From the NCBI RefSeq assembly GCF_035942955.1, contig NZ_DASZCQ010000336.1, forward strand, positions 6,321-70,320: a stretch of 64,000 nucleotides of DNA, in the 5' to 3' direction. The notes below the pieces were generated by a model. The model ran no database searches and was not told the origin of the DNA. It worked only from the letters and a program-made list of their open reading frames with translations. This document shows positions 50,824-60,732 of this stretch, piece by piece. Source of the stretch: DASYTH01 sp035942955. GTDB lineage: Bacteria; Actinomycetota; Actinomycetes; Mycobacteriales; Pseudonocardiaceae. How positions within the stretch are numbered: position 1 is the first letter of the stretch; every line of letters begins with the position of its first letter. The translations under genes and the position numbers were made by a program.

Positions 50824-50831
50824 AATGGGTC

Positions 50832-52442
50832 GTGGCTGACCCAACGGTGTCGTTCGACGCCCACCCGGACACCTACCGGCACTGGACGCTCCGGCTGGAC
50901 GGCGAGGTCGCCTGGCTGGTGCTCGACGTCGACGAGGCCGGCGGGCTGGCGCCGGGCTACGAGCTGAAGCTGAACTCCTACGACCTCGGCGTGGACATCG
51001 AGCTGTACGACGCCACGCAGCGGCTGCGGTTCGAGCACCCCGAGGTCCGCGCGGTAGTCGTGACCAGCGGCAAGGACAAGGTGTTCTGCGCCGGGGCGAA
51101 CATCAGGATGCTGGCCTCCTCGCCGCACCACTGGAAGGTCAACTTCTGCAAGTTCACCAACGAGACCCGCAACGCCATGGAGGACGCCACCGAGCACTCC
51201 GGCCAGGCCTACCTGGCCGCGGTGAACGGGTCCTGCGCGGGCGGCGGGTACGAGCTGGCCCTGGCCTGTGACCGGATCGTCCTTGTCGACGACAACTCCT
51301 CCACGGTCGCGCTGCCCGAGGTGCCGCTGCTCGGCGTGCTGCCCGGCACCGGCGGGCTGACCCGGCTGGTGGACAAGCGCCGGGTGCGCAAGGACCTCGC
51401 CGACGTGTTCGCCACCCGGCCGGACGGGGTCAAGGGCCGGACCGCGGTCGAGTGGCGGCTGGTCGACGAGCTGGTCCCGCCCCGGCGGTTCGACGAGACG
51501 GTTCGGCGGCTGGCCGGGGAGCTGGCCGCCCGGTCCACCAGACCCGTTGGCGCGCAAGGGATCGAGTTGACCCCGCTGCGGCGGGATCGGTGGGTGCACG
51601 CGGAGCTGGACCGGGCGGCCGGCACGGTCACGATCACGGTGCGGGCGCCGGACGAGGTGTCCGGGGGCTTGGACCAGGGCGCGGAGTTCTGGCCGCTTGC
51701 CATGACCCGCGAGCTGGACGATCTGATCCTTCGCTTGCGCACCAACGAGATCGAGCTCGGCACCTGGGTGATCAAGACCGCGGGGGACGCCGAGGTCGTG
51801 CTCGGCTACGAGCGCATGCTGCTCGAGTCGCACTGGCTGGCCAACGAGATCGTGCACTACTACAAGCGCACGCTCAAGCGGCTGGACGTGACCAGCCGCA
51901 GCCTGATCGCGTTGATCGAGCCCGGCTCGTGCTTCGCCGGCATGCTGGCCGAGCTGGCCTTCGCCTGCGACCGGCAGTACATGCTCGACGACCAGGAGAC
52001 CGCCGAGCCGGCGACGCTGCGGCTGACCGAGGCCAACTTCGGGATGCTCCCGATGGGCAACGGGACCTCCCGGCTGGAGTCGCGGTTCTACCGTGACGGC
52101 GCGCACCTTGAGCTGCTGGCCGGCAAGGAGGTCGGCCGGCCGCTGAGCCCGGCGGAGGCGCTCGAGCTGGGCCTGGTCACCGACGCGCCGGACGACATCG
52201 ACTGGGACGACGAGATCCGGATCGTGCTCGAGGGCCGGGCCGCGCTGAGCCCGGACGCGTGCACCGGCATGGAGGCCAACCACCGGTTCGTCGGACCGGA
52301 GACCACCGAAACGAAGATCTTCGGCCGGCTCGCCGCCTGGCAGAACTGGATTTTCATGCGGCCCAACGCATCCGGCGAGGACGGTGCGCTACGCCGCTAC
52401 GGCACCGGGCGCAAGCCGGTCTTCGACAGGAGGCGGGTATGA
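50832..52442 (+). CDS. boxC: Benzoyl-CoA-dihydrodiol lyase (BoxC)
   Basis: The 536-residue protein is a double crotonase-fold enzyme of the length and sequence pattern of BoxC. BoxC opens the ring of 2,3-epoxybenzoyl-CoA hydrolytically to 3,4-dehydroadipyl-CoA semialdehyde, with formate released. The crotonase oxyanion region is present in the first half (GKDKVFCAGANIRMLASSPH, AAVNGSCAGGGYELALACDR) and a degenerate copy in the second (GSCFAGMLAELAFACDRQYM). The start is GTG 50832. It is followed by a repeat-bearing 145-bp gap and boxB. Confidence 0.95.
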   Translation: MADPTVSFDAHPDTYRHWTLRLDGEVAWLVLDVDEAGGLAPGYELKLNSYDLGVDIELYDATQRLRFEHPEVRAVVVTSGKDKVFCAGANIRMLASSPHHWKVNFCKFTNETRNAMEDATEHSGQAYLAAVNGSCAGGGYELALACDRIVLVDDNSSTVALPEVPLLGVLPGTGGLTRLVDKRRVRKDLADVFATRPDGVKGRTAVEWRLVDELVPPRRFDETVRRLAGELAARSTRPVGAQGIELTPLRRDRWVHAELDRAAGTVTITVRAPDEVSGGLDQGAEFWPLAMTRELDDLILRLRTNEIELGTWVIKTAGDAEVVLGYERMLLESHWLANEIVHYYKRTLKRLDVTSRSLIALIEPGSCFAGMLAELAFACDRQYMLDDQETAEPATLRLTEANFGMLPMGNGTSRLESRFYRDGAHLELLAGKEVGRPLSPAEALELGLVTDAPDDIDWDDEIRIVLEGRAALSPDACTGMEANHRFVGPETTETKIFGRLAAWQNWIFMRPNASGEDGALRRYGTGRKPVFDRRRV

Positions 52443-52456
52443 CACCCCCTGTGTCA
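52440..52456 (+). terminator. Small hairpin embedding the boxC stop codon
   Basis: TGACAC and GTGTCA (perfect 6-bp arms, loop CCCCT) begin with the boxC TGA. A similar hairpin embeds the stop of the benzoate-CoA ligase gene (55585-55607). It is weak for termination and more likely an mRNA end-structure. Confidence 0.45.
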
Positions 52457-52473
52457 ACCAGGCCGGGCCGCGG

Positions 52474-52582
52474 CCCCGCCAACCGCACCTCGGGGGACCG
52501 TGACGCAACCCAGCCACAATCACCCCGCCAACCGCACCGCCAGCTGGAACGCAACAACAGCAGTTAATTCCGGAGAGGCGGA
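52474..52582 (+). repeat. Dispersed ~107-bp repeat, copy C (boxB leader)
   Basis: This copy is inverted relative to those at 12921 and 62964 and lies directly before boxB, supplying its GGAGAGG ribosome-binding region. It contains an exact 16-bp direct repeat, CCCCGCCAACCGCACC, at 52474-52489 and 52523-52538. The rest of the 52443-52587 gap has no gene. Confidence 0.8.
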
Positions 52583-52587
52583 ACTGC

Positions 52588-54009
<1,422 letters not shown>

Positions 54010-54022
54010 AGGGGCGGCGACC

Positions 54023-55588
54023 ATGGACAGCTTCAACGCGGCCGACTACCTGGTGCACCGGCACCTGCGTGAGGGCAACGGCGAGCGGGTCGCGGTGCGC
54101 TGTGCGGATCGCACGCTGACCTACGCGCAGCTCGCCGACGAGGTGCACCGGGTCGCGACCGGGCTGCGCGGGCTCGGGGTCCGGCCGGAGGAGCGGGTCA
54201 TGTTCTGCATGGCCGACGGAGTGGAGCTGCTGACCGGGATCCTCGCCGCCATGCACATCGGCGCGGTGCCGGTTCCGGTGTCCACCATGGTCACCGGGCC
54301 CGAGCTGACCACGATGGTGATCGACGCGCGGACCCGGGTGCTGTGCGTGTCGGTCGAGTTCGCCAAGGCGGCCGCGGCGGCGCTGGCCGTCGCCCCTGAG
54401 GTGGTCCACGTCGTGCTGGACGGCGCGGCGGACCTCGGCGTGCCCACCCACCAGTGGGCGCAGCTGCGCGCGTCCGACGCCGCCGCCGAGGCGTACGACA
54501 CCTGGCCGGACTCGCCCGCGCTGTGGCTCTACACCTCCGGCACCACCGGCAGGCCCAAGGGGGCGATGCACCGGCACGCCAGCATCCGCGACGTCGTCGA
54601 GTGCTACAGCGCCGACGTGCTCGGGGTCGCGCCTGGGGACCGGTGCCTGTCGGTGCCGAAGCTGTTCTTCGCCTACGGGCTGGGCAACTCGTGCTTCTTC
54701 CCGCTGGCCGCGGGCGCCACCACGGTGCTGCTGCGGTCCCGGCCGACCCCGGCCGTGATCGCCGAGCGGGTCCGGGCCGACGCGCCGACGCTGTTCTTCG
54801 CCGTGCCCACGTTCTACTCGGCGCTGCTGGCGTCCGACATACCGGACGACACGTTCTCTTCGGTGCGCCAAGGAGTCTCGGCCGGCGAACCGCTGCCCGC
54901 GGTGGTGTACAACAGGTTCCGCGAGCGGTTCGGGGTGGAGGTGCTCGATGGCATCGGGTCCACCGAGGCGCTGCACATCTTCATGTCCAACCGGGCCGGT
55001 CGGGTGCGGCCCGGCTCGTCTGGCGCCCCGGTGCCCGGCTACCAGGTGGAGATCCGCGACGAGCAGGGCGCGCTCGTCGATGCGGTCGGCACGCCGGGCG
55101 AGCTGTACCTGCGCGGCCCGTCGCTGGCCACCGGCTACTGGTGCCGCACCGAGATCACCCGGCGGGTGTTCCTCGGCGAGTGGCTGCGCACCGGCGACAC
55201 CTACGTGCGCAACGAGGACGGCACGTACAGCTTCCTCGGCCGGTACGGCGACATGCTCAAGGCGGGCGGGATCTGGGTGTCGCCGGCCGAGGTCGAGCAG
55301 CGGCTGCTCGAGCACCCTTCGGTCGCCGAGGCCGCGGTGGTCGCCGCCCCGGACGAGGTCGGCCTTGACAAGCCGGTCGCCTGCGTGGTGCCGGCCGCCG
55401 GGGCCGAGCTGGACGCCGAGGCGCTGATCCGGTGGTGCCGCGACGGTCTGGCCGCGTTCAAGCGGCCCCGGGCGGTGGTCCGGGTCGACGAGCTGCCGAA
55501 GACCGCCACCGGGAAGATCCGCCGCAACGTGCTGCGCGAGCAGGTGCGCGACGTGCTCTCCGGCGCCGGGGTGCCGAGCGCCGTGTGA
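54023..55588 (+). CDS. Benzoate-CoA ligase
   Basis: The 521-residue adenylate-forming enzyme (AMP-binding superfamily) has the P-loop YTSGTTGRPKGAMH, a GIGSTEALHIFMSNRAG motif, TGDTYVRN and a C-terminal catalytic Lys in LPKTATGKIRRN. The family's benzoate-specific hallmark region is DGIGSTEALHIFMSN, as in BadA/BclA. It activates benzoate to benzoyl-CoA, the first step of the box pathway. It is the last gene of the cluster; a small hairpin includes its stop codon. Confidence 0.94.
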   Translation: MDSFNAADYLVHRHLREGNGERVAVRCADRTLTYAQLADEVHRVATGLRGLGVRPEERVMFCMADGVELLTGILAAMHIGAVPVPVSTMVTGPELTTMVIDARTRVLCVSVEFAKAAAAALAVAPEVVHVVLDGAADLGVPTHQWAQLRASDAAAEAYDTWPDSPALWLYTSGTTGRPKGAMHRHASIRDVVECYSADVLGVAPGDRCLSVPKLFFAYGLGNSCFFPLAAGATTVLLRSRPTPAVIAERVRADAPTLFFAVPTFYSALLASDIPDDTFSSVRQGVSAGEPLPAVVYNRFRERFGVEVLDGIGSTEALHIFMSNRAGRVRPGSSGAPVPGYQVEIRDEQGALVDAVGTPGELYLRGPSLATGYWCRTEITRRVFLGEWLRTGDTYVRNEDGTYSFLGRYGDMLKAGGIWVSPAEVEQRLLEHPSVAEAAVVAAPDEVGLDKPVACVVPAAGAELDAEALIRWCRDGLAAFKRPRAVVRVDELPKTATGKIRRNVLREQVRDVLSGAGVPSAV

Positions 55589-55607
55589 CACTCCGTCGTG
55601 GTGTCAC
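55585..55607 (+). terminator. Hairpin at the end of the benzoate-CoA ligase gene
   Basis: GTGACAC and GTGTCAC (perfect 7-bp arms, 9-base loop) contain the TGA stop. It is the only structured element I see in the 218-bp gap 55589-55806; the rest looks unstructured and holds no gene. Confidence 0.6.
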
Positions 55608-55806
55608 CCGGCGGGTGTGCGCCAGTGCCGTCGGGCCGCCTCGTGCCAGCGGGCGTGCCGGTCGTTGAACCGCCCGGTCGTGTCGCAAGTGGAATGCTCG
55701 TCCCCCGCCGAGCCCGTCGGCGCGAACCGTGATCGAGCTGTTCCGAACCTGTCGACTTCCTGTCGGGGCCGACGCCGCGTCACCGCCCGTTGCACCGTGC
55801 CGGAAG

Positions 55807-56511
55807 ATGGGCCATGTGGGTAGTGACAACCGGGTGCGGCTGCTCGTGGTCGACGACGAGCCGCACATTGCCGACCTCGTGGCGACCGTCGCCCGGTACG
55901 AGGGCTGGCACGCGGTCACGGCCGGCAACGGGGCCGAGGCGATCCGCCAGGCGGCCGTGTTCGCGCCGGACATCGTCGTGCTGGACCTGATGCTGCCCGA
56001 CGTCGACGGGTTCGCGGTGCTGGACCGGCTGCGCGAGTCGGGCACCGCGGTGCCGGTGGTGTTCCTTACCGCGCGCGACGGCACCGCCGACCGGATCGCC
56101 GGGCTGACCAGGGGCGGGGACGACTACCTCGTCAAGCCGTTCTCGGTGGAGGAGCTGATGGCCAGGCTGCGGGCGGTGCTGCGGCGCACCGGGCGGGCGC
56201 GCCGGGCGTCCGGCCTGACCGTGGCCGACCTGTCGCTCGACGAGGACACCCGCGAGGTGCGCCGCGGCGCGGAGCTGATCCAGCTCACCCCGACCGAGTT
56301 CGAGCTGCTGCGCTACCTGATGCGGCGCTCGCCGACCGTGCTGACCAAGGCGCAGATCCTCGACCACGTCTGGCAGTACGACTTCGGCGGCCGGTCCAAT
56401 GTGGTCGAACTGGCCATCTCGCACTTGCGGCGCAAGGTGGACGCCGGACGCGAGCCGTTGATCCACACGGTGCGGGGCGTCGGCTACGTGGTCCGGCGGA
56501 TGGCGCGGTGA
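55807..56511 (+). CDS. OmpR family response regulator
   Basis: The 234-residue protein has a receiver domain (LLVVDDEPHI; phospho-acceptor Asp60 in IVVLDLMLPDVDG; Lys in YLVKPFS) and an OmpR winged helix (about 135-230: LTPTEFELLRYLMRRSPTVL, then GRSNVVELAISHLRRKVD). It works with the overlapping kinase gene. The pair resembles MprAB/TcrA-type systems by architecture only. ATG 55807 is likely; GTG 55813 is close behind. Confidence 0.93.
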   Translation: MGHVGSDNRVRLLVVDDEPHIADLVATVARYEGWHAVTAGNGAEAIRQAAVFAPDIVVLDLMLPDVDGFAVLDRLRESGTAVPVVFLTARDGTADRIAGLTRGGDDYLVKPFSVEELMARLRAVLRRTGRARRASGLTVADLSLDEDTREVRRGAELIQLTPTEFELLRYLMRRSPTVLTKAQILDHVWQYDFGGRSNVVELAISHLRRKVDAGREPLIHTVRGVGYVVRRMAR

Positions 56512-57929
56512 AGCGCCTGCTCGACGGGTGGCGCCGGTTGCGCCTCGGCACCCGGCTCGCGCTCGGCCTCGGCGCGCTGGCTCTTGTGGTGTTCGGCGTG
56601 GTCGGCACCGTGCTGGTCACCACCATGCACGGCTACCTGGCCGAGCGGCTCGACGAGCAGCTGACCAGCACCCAGATCGACCAGACGAAGAAGATCCGCG
56701 AGCACCCCGACTACACGCCGCGTCCGCTGTACGGCTGGTACTCCGAGGTGTTCACAGTGGACAACGGCACGGCGGCGCCGAAGCCGTCCAGCCTGCTGCC
56801 GTCCGAGATCACGCCACCGCTGGCCGACGTCGCGAGGGACGCCACCCGGACCGAGGTGCTGCGCACCGTGTATCTCAAGGAGCAGGGCTCCTACCGGGTC
56901 CGGGCCTGCCCGATCCGGGCCAACCAGGTTCTGGTGAGCGCGGCGCCGCGGGACGAGCTGGACAGCACCGTCCGGCAGCTGGTCATCGTCCTTGCCGCCG
57001 CGTTCACGCTCGCCCTCGCGGTGCTCGTGTTCGCCGGAAGGATGGTGCTGCGCAAGGGATTGCGGCCGCTGAGCGACATGGCGGCCACCGCGCACGACAT
57101 CACGTCGCACGATCTGACCGGCTCAGCCGACCTGCCGGTGCGGGTGTCCGGCACCGGCGGCGGGGTCGAGGTGGAGGAGCTGCGCACCGCGCTCAACCGG
57201 ATGCTCGACCACATCGACGCCTCGCTGGCCGTGCGCACCGCCGCCAACGAGCGGCTGCGCCGGTTCGTCGCGGACGCCTCGCACGAGCTGCGCACCCCGC
57301 TGACCTCGATTCGGGGCTACGCCGACCTGTTCAGCTATGCGGCGGCCAACGAGCCGGCCGAGCGGGACGCGCACCTTGCCAAGATCCGCGAGGAGACCGC
57401 GCGGATGAGCGTGCTCGTCGACGACCTGTTGTTGTTGGCGCGCCTGGACTCCGCGGACGCCGAGACGCCGCTTCGCCTCGAGCGCACCGATCTCGCCGAG
57501 CTCGCCGCGGCCGCGGCCGAGGCCTTCCGGGTGGCCAACCCGCGGTACCCGCTCGAGCTCGAGATCGCCACGCAACCGATCTGGCTGCGCGCCGACCCGA
57601 CCCGGCTGCGTCAGGTCCTTGACAACCTGCTGGCCAACGTCGCCGGGCACACCCCGGACGGCACACCCGTGCGCCTGGCCGTGCGGGTCTTCCCTGGCTG
57701 GGCCGAGATCTACGTGACCGACGCGGGGCCGGGCATTCCCGCCGAGCACCAGGCCCGGATCTTCGACCGCTTCTACCGCGTCGACGACTCCCGCTCCCGG
57801 CCCCGCGGCGGCACCGGCCTCGGCCTGGCCGTCGCCCAGATGCTGGTCCAGGCCCACGGCGGCAGCGTCGCCGTGGACAGCGAGCCCGGCCGGACCGTGT
57901 TCACGGTCCGGATTCCCCGGGTGTCGTGA
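56508..57929 (+). CDS. Sensor histidine kinase (HisKA/OmpR type)
   Basis: The 473-residue kinase has a TM helix (about 17-40), an extracellular sensing loop (41-155), a second TM helix (about 156-178), a HAMP domain (about 180-240), HisKA with His259 (FVADASHELRTPLTSIRG), and HATPase (DNLLANVAGHTP, DAGPGIP, RFYRVDDSR, GTGLGLAVAQ). Its GTG start overlaps the regulator stop (GTGA). A terminator hairpin follows. The signal is unknown. Confidence 0.94.
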   Translation: MKRLLDGWRRLRLGTRLALGLGALALVVFGVVGTVLVTTMHGYLAERLDEQLTSTQIDQTKKIREHPDYTPRPLYGWYSEVFTVDNGTAAPKPSSLLPSEITPPLADVARDATRTEVLRTVYLKEQGSYRVRACPIRANQVLVSAAPRDELDSTVRQLVIVLAAAFTLALAVLVFAGRMVLRKGLRPLSDMAATAHDITSHDLTGSADLPVRVSGTGGGVEVEELRTALNRMLDHIDASLAVRTAANERLRRFVADASHELRTPLTSIRGYADLFSYAAANEPAERDAHLAKIREETARMSVLVDDLLLLARLDSADAETPLRLERTDLAELAAAAAEAFRVANPRYPLELEIATQPIWLRADPTRLRQVLDNLLANVAGHTPDGTPVRLAVRVFPGWAEIYVTDAGPGIPAEHQARIFDRFYRVDDSRSRPRGGTGLGLAVAQMLVQAHGGSVAVDSEPGRTVFTVRIPRVS

Positions 57930-57930
57930 G

Positions 57931-57961
57931 TCTTTCTGGTGCTATAGCCCCAGAAAAGACG
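57931..57961. terminator. Terminator hairpin between convergent genes
   Basis: GTCTTTCTGG and CCAGAAAAGAC (one bulged base) form the main stem, with an inner GGTGCTATAGCCCC part. It starts one base after the kinase stop and faces the convergent small gene at 57971, so it may work for both. Confidence 0.75.
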
Positions 57962-57970
57962 CACGACGTT

Positions 57971-58321
57971 CTACTGGGCCCCGGCGGCCATGCGGGCGTC
58001 GGCGCGCTCCTTGCCGGCGCCGTGCGCGTCCTTGAGGACCCTGAGCTTGTCCTTGAGGCCGTGGCCGGTGTCCTTCTTCAGGGCCTTGTGCAGGCCCTCG
58101 GTGTTGTTGCCGTACCCCGCGTAGTAGGCGGCGTCGGCCACGTCGTATCCCTGGAACAGGTACTCGAACAGCTGCTGGATCCGGTCCGGCAGATTCTCGA
58201 GGTCGTTGAGCAGCTCGTCGATCGCCTGGTCGAGGCCTTCCTCGTGCGGCATCTCGTCGAACCCGTACTCCTGCATCGCCTGCCCGTACTCCCTGTGGGA
58301 GTCGTCGTCGTAGTCAGCCAT
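57971..58321 (-). CDS. Small acidic protein, possible helix-turn-helix
   Basis: The 116-residue protein has a very acidic N-terminus (MADYDDDSHREYGQAMQEYG), a helical middle, and a basic Lys/Arg-rich C-terminus. The middle (LPDRIQQLFEYLFQGYDVAD, then AAYYAGYGNNTEGLHKAL) recalls sigma-70 region 4-like helix-turn-helix modules, but the match is weak. I do not recognise a family. The ribosome-binding site GAGGTGA is clear, and codon use is like the neighbours, so it is a real gene. Confidence 0.7.
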   Translation of the reverse strand: MADYDDDSHREYGQAMQEYGFDEMPHEEGLDQAIDELLNDLENLPDRIQQLFEYLFQGYDVADAAYYAGYGNNTEGLHKALKKDTGHGLKDKLRVLKDAHGAGKERADARMAAGAQ

Positions 58322-58399
58322 GTGATCACCTCAGCACCGGGCCGGTCGGCCTGCGATGTCTTTCCGGGCAGTCTCGCGTGCAGCCGCTTGCGCCAAGTT

Positions 58400-58415
58400 G
58401 TGAATCGTAGTTCAC
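58400..58415. promoter_or_regulatory. TetR operator GTGAA-N6-TTCAC
   Basis: Perfect 5-bp arms lie eight bases before the TetR start. It is well placed for autoregulation. The downstream acyl-CoA dehydrogenase overlaps the TetR gene and would be controlled with it. Confidence 0.65.
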
Positions 58416-58422
58416 TTCTTGT

Positions 58423-59034
58423 GTGGCATACCGGCGTACCCCGGCCGTACAGGCCCGGTTGGACGCATCCAGGGAGGCGATCCTCAAGGCCGCCATCGCC
58501 CTGCTGACCGAGCACGGTTACCCGGGCTGCTCGGTGGCCGCCGTGGCCGCGCGGGCCGGCGTCGCCACCGGCACCGTGTACCGCCACTTCCCGAACAAGG
58601 CGCAGCTGGTCACCGAGGTGTTCCGGTTCGCTGCCGGCCGCGAGCTGGCCGCCGTCACCGAGGCCGTGCGGCGGCCGGCCGCGGTGGCCGACCGGATCAT
58701 CGCGCTGATCGAGACGTTCGCCGGCCGGGCCTTCAAGTCGCCCCGGCTGGCCTACGCGCTGCTCGCCGAGCCGGTCGACCCGGCCGTCGACGCCGAACGC
58801 CTGGTGTTCCGCCGCGGCTACCGCGACCTGGTCGCCGCCGCGGTCGCCGGGGGCGTGGCGAGTGGCGCGCTGCCCGCCCAGAACCCCGAGGTCACCGCGG
58901 CCGCCCTGGTCGGCGCGATGGCCGAGGCGCTGGTCTCGCCGCTGGCCGCCGGGCACGCCGAGGTCGACACCATCCCCTCGCTGATCACCTTCGCCCTGCG
59001 AGCCGTAGGAGGTTCCGATGCCCGCGACGCATGA
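58423..59034 (+). CDS. TetR family transcriptional regulator
   Basis: The 203-residue protein has an N-terminal TetR helix-turn-helix (about 17-60: ILKAAIALLTEHGYPGCSV, then TGTVYRHFPNKAQLV) and a C-terminal domain with an LLAEPVDPA segment typical of regulators of acyl-CoA metabolism. GTG 58423 was chosen; the operator lies just upstream. It overlaps the acyl-CoA dehydrogenase by 17 bp, so the two are co-regulated. An acyl-CoA ligand is inferred. Confidence 0.9.
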   Translation: MAYRRTPAVQARLDASREAILKAAIALLTEHGYPGCSVAAVAARAGVATGTVYRHFPNKAQLVTEVFRFAAGRELAAVTEAVRRPAAVADRIIALIETFAGRAFKSPRLAYALLAEPVDPAVDAERLVFRRGYRDLVAAAVAGGVASGALPAQNPEVTAAALVGAMAEALVSPLAAGHAEVDTIPSLITFALRAVGGSDARDA

Positions 59035-60646
59035 GGTCACCAACCAGGTTCCGCCCCTGGTCGGGCACGACGTGGCCGCCGACCCCGCGCTCGTCGAAGC
59101 GCTTCGACGGGAGGGCGCCGAGTGGGCCGAGCCCGAGCTGCGCGCGCTGGGCGCTCTCGCCGGCAGCGAGCAGGCGCAGGAGTGGGGCCGTCTTGCCCAC
59201 GCCTACCCGCCGGTCCTGCGCACGCACGACCGCTACGGCCACCGCATCGACGAGGTCGAGTTCCACCAGTCCTGGCACGAGCTGATGGCCGTCGCGGTGT
59301 CCTCCGGCATCCACGCCGCTCCCTGGCGCGACGACCGGGCCGGCGCGCACGTGGCAAGGGCCGCCAAGATGTACGTCTGGAGCCAGGTCGAGCCCGGCCA
59401 CACCTGCCCGATCTCGATGACCTACGCCGCGGTGCCGGCGCTGCGCCACACGCCCGAGCTGGCCGCGGTGCTGGAGCCCCTGCTGGCCGCGCCGGAGTAC
59501 GACTTCGGCCTGCGCGAGCCGACCTCGAAGCGCGGCCTGATCGCCGGCATGTCGATGACCGAGAAGCAGGGCGGATCCGACGTGCGCGCCAACACCACCC
59601 GCGCGGTGCCCGCCGCCGACGGCTCGTACCTGATCACCGGCCACAAGTGGTTCACCTCGGCGCCGATGTCGGACGTGTTCCTCACGCTCGCACAGGCCCC
59701 CGGCGGCCTGTCCTGCTTCCTGATTCCGCGGATCCTGCCCGACGGCACCCGCAACCGGTTCTTCCTGCAGCGCTTGAAGGACAAGCTCGGCAACCGCTCC
59801 AACGCCTCGGCGGAGGTCGAGTACTCCGACGCCGTCGCCGTGCTGATCGGGGAGGAGGGCCGCGGCGTGCGGACCATCATCGAGATGGTCAACATGACCC
59901 GGCTGGACTGCGTGCTGGGCTCGGCCGCCGGCATGCGCCACGGCCTCGTCCAGGCCGCCCACCACGCGCGGCACCGCAGGGCGTTCGGCACCACGCTGAT
60001 CGACGCCCCGCTGATGGCCAACGTGCTCGCCGACCTGGCCGTCGAGGCCGAGGCCGCCACCACCGTGGCGATGCGCCTCGCCGGCGCCACCGACCGCGCC
60101 GCCCGCGGCGACACCGCCGAGGCCACGTTCCGCCGCCTGGCCCTTGCGGTCAGCAAGTACTGGGTGTGCAAGCGCGGCCCGGCGCACGCCGCCGAGGCAC
60201 TGGAATGCTTGGGCGGCAACGGCTACGTCGAGGAGTCCGGCATGCCGCGGCTCTACCGCGAGGCCCCGCTGTCGTCCATCTGGGAGGGTTCGGGCAACGT
60301 CGCCGCCTTGGACGCGTTGCGCGCCATGGCCAAGCAACCCGAGTCGGTCGAGGCGTTCTTCGCCGAGCTCGAGCTGTCGTCCGGTGTGGACCGTCGCCTC
60401 GACGACGCCGTGGCCAACGTCCGCAAGGAGCTCGCCGACCTGTCGGCCATCGAGCTGCGCGCCCGCCGCATCGTCGAGGCCATGGCCCTGGTGCTGCAGG
60501 GCTCGCTGCTGGTCCGGCACGCCCCGCCGGCCGTCGCCGACGCGTTCTGCGCCTCCCGCCTTGCCGGCGACTGGGGCGTGGCCTTCGGCACACTTGCGGC
60601 CGGCACCGACACCGCGGCCATTCTCGATCGGGTTCGCGTGCGGTAA
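59018..60646 (+). CDS. AidB-like acyl-CoA dehydrogenase
   Basis: The 542-residue flavoenzyme has an acyl-CoA dehydrogenase fold with the AidB-type N-terminal extension: GHDVAADPALVEAL, then MSMTEKQGGSDVRANTT, TGHKWFTSAPMSDVFL, and LYREAPLSSIWEGSGNV, where Glu in WEGSGN corresponds to the AidB arrangement. LECLGGNGYVEE matches AidB rather than beta-oxidation enzymes. It may oxidise a bulky acyl-CoA or protect DNA, as AidB is reported to do. ATG 59018 lies inside the end of tetR. It precedes the EtfD-like gene, which suits a flavin-linked dehydrogenase. A palindrome also found at 13060 lies at 59092-59109. Confidence 0.9.
   Translation: MPATHEVTNQVPPLVGHDVAADPALVEALRREGAEWAEPELRALGALAGSEQAQEWGRLAHAYPPVLRTHDRYGHRIDEVEFHQSWHELMAVAVSSGIHAAPWRDDRAGAHVARAAKMYVWSQVEPGHTCPISMTYAAVPALRHTPELAAVLEPLLAAPEYDFGLREPTSKRGLIAGMSMTEKQGGSDVRANTTRAVPAADGSYLITGHKWFTSAPMSDVFLTLAQAPGGLSCFLIPRILPDGTRNRFFLQRLKDKLGNRSNASAEVEYSDAVAVLIGEEGRGVRTIIEMVNMTRLDCVLGSAAGMRHGLVQAAHHARHRRAFGTTLIDAPLMANVLADLAVEAEAATTVAMRLAGATDRAARGDTAEATFRRLALAVSKYWVCKRGPAHAAEALECLGGNGYVEESGMPRLYREAPLSSIWEGSGNVAALDALRAMAKQPESVEAFFAELELSSGVDRRLDDAVANVRKELADLSAIELRARRIVEAMALVLQGSLLVRHAPPAVADAFCASRLAGDWGVAFGTLAAGTDTAAILDRVRVR
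59092..59109. repeat. 18-bp palindrome CGTCGAAGCGCTTCGACG
   Basis: The exact core of the 13060-13079 palindrome, here within the acyl-CoA dehydrogenase coding sequence (encoding VEALRR). Confidence 0.7.
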
Positions 60647-60695
60647 CACACATCCGGTGTCCGGCAGACCCCGCGGGGGAGGGACTACGATCCCC

Positions 60696-60715
60696 TAGTT
60701 ACTACGCAGTAGCTA
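60696..60715. promoter_or_regulatory. Inverted repeat before the EtfD-like gene
   Basis: TAGTTACT and AGTAGCTA (7 of 8 paired) flank ACGC, 17 bases before the GTG start. It overlaps the likely promoter of the reductase gene and may be a TetR-type site of a fatty-acid-related regulator. Confidence 0.55.
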
Positions 60716-60732
60716 CCCGATGCGGAGGGGTC

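Noticed and set aside
59122..60732. Extension of the EtfD-like frame upstream through the acyl-CoA dehydrogenase
   Set aside because: The upstream part is out of frame with a confidently identified dehydrogenase and lacks any domain. GTG 60733 with a GGAGG site is the natural start.
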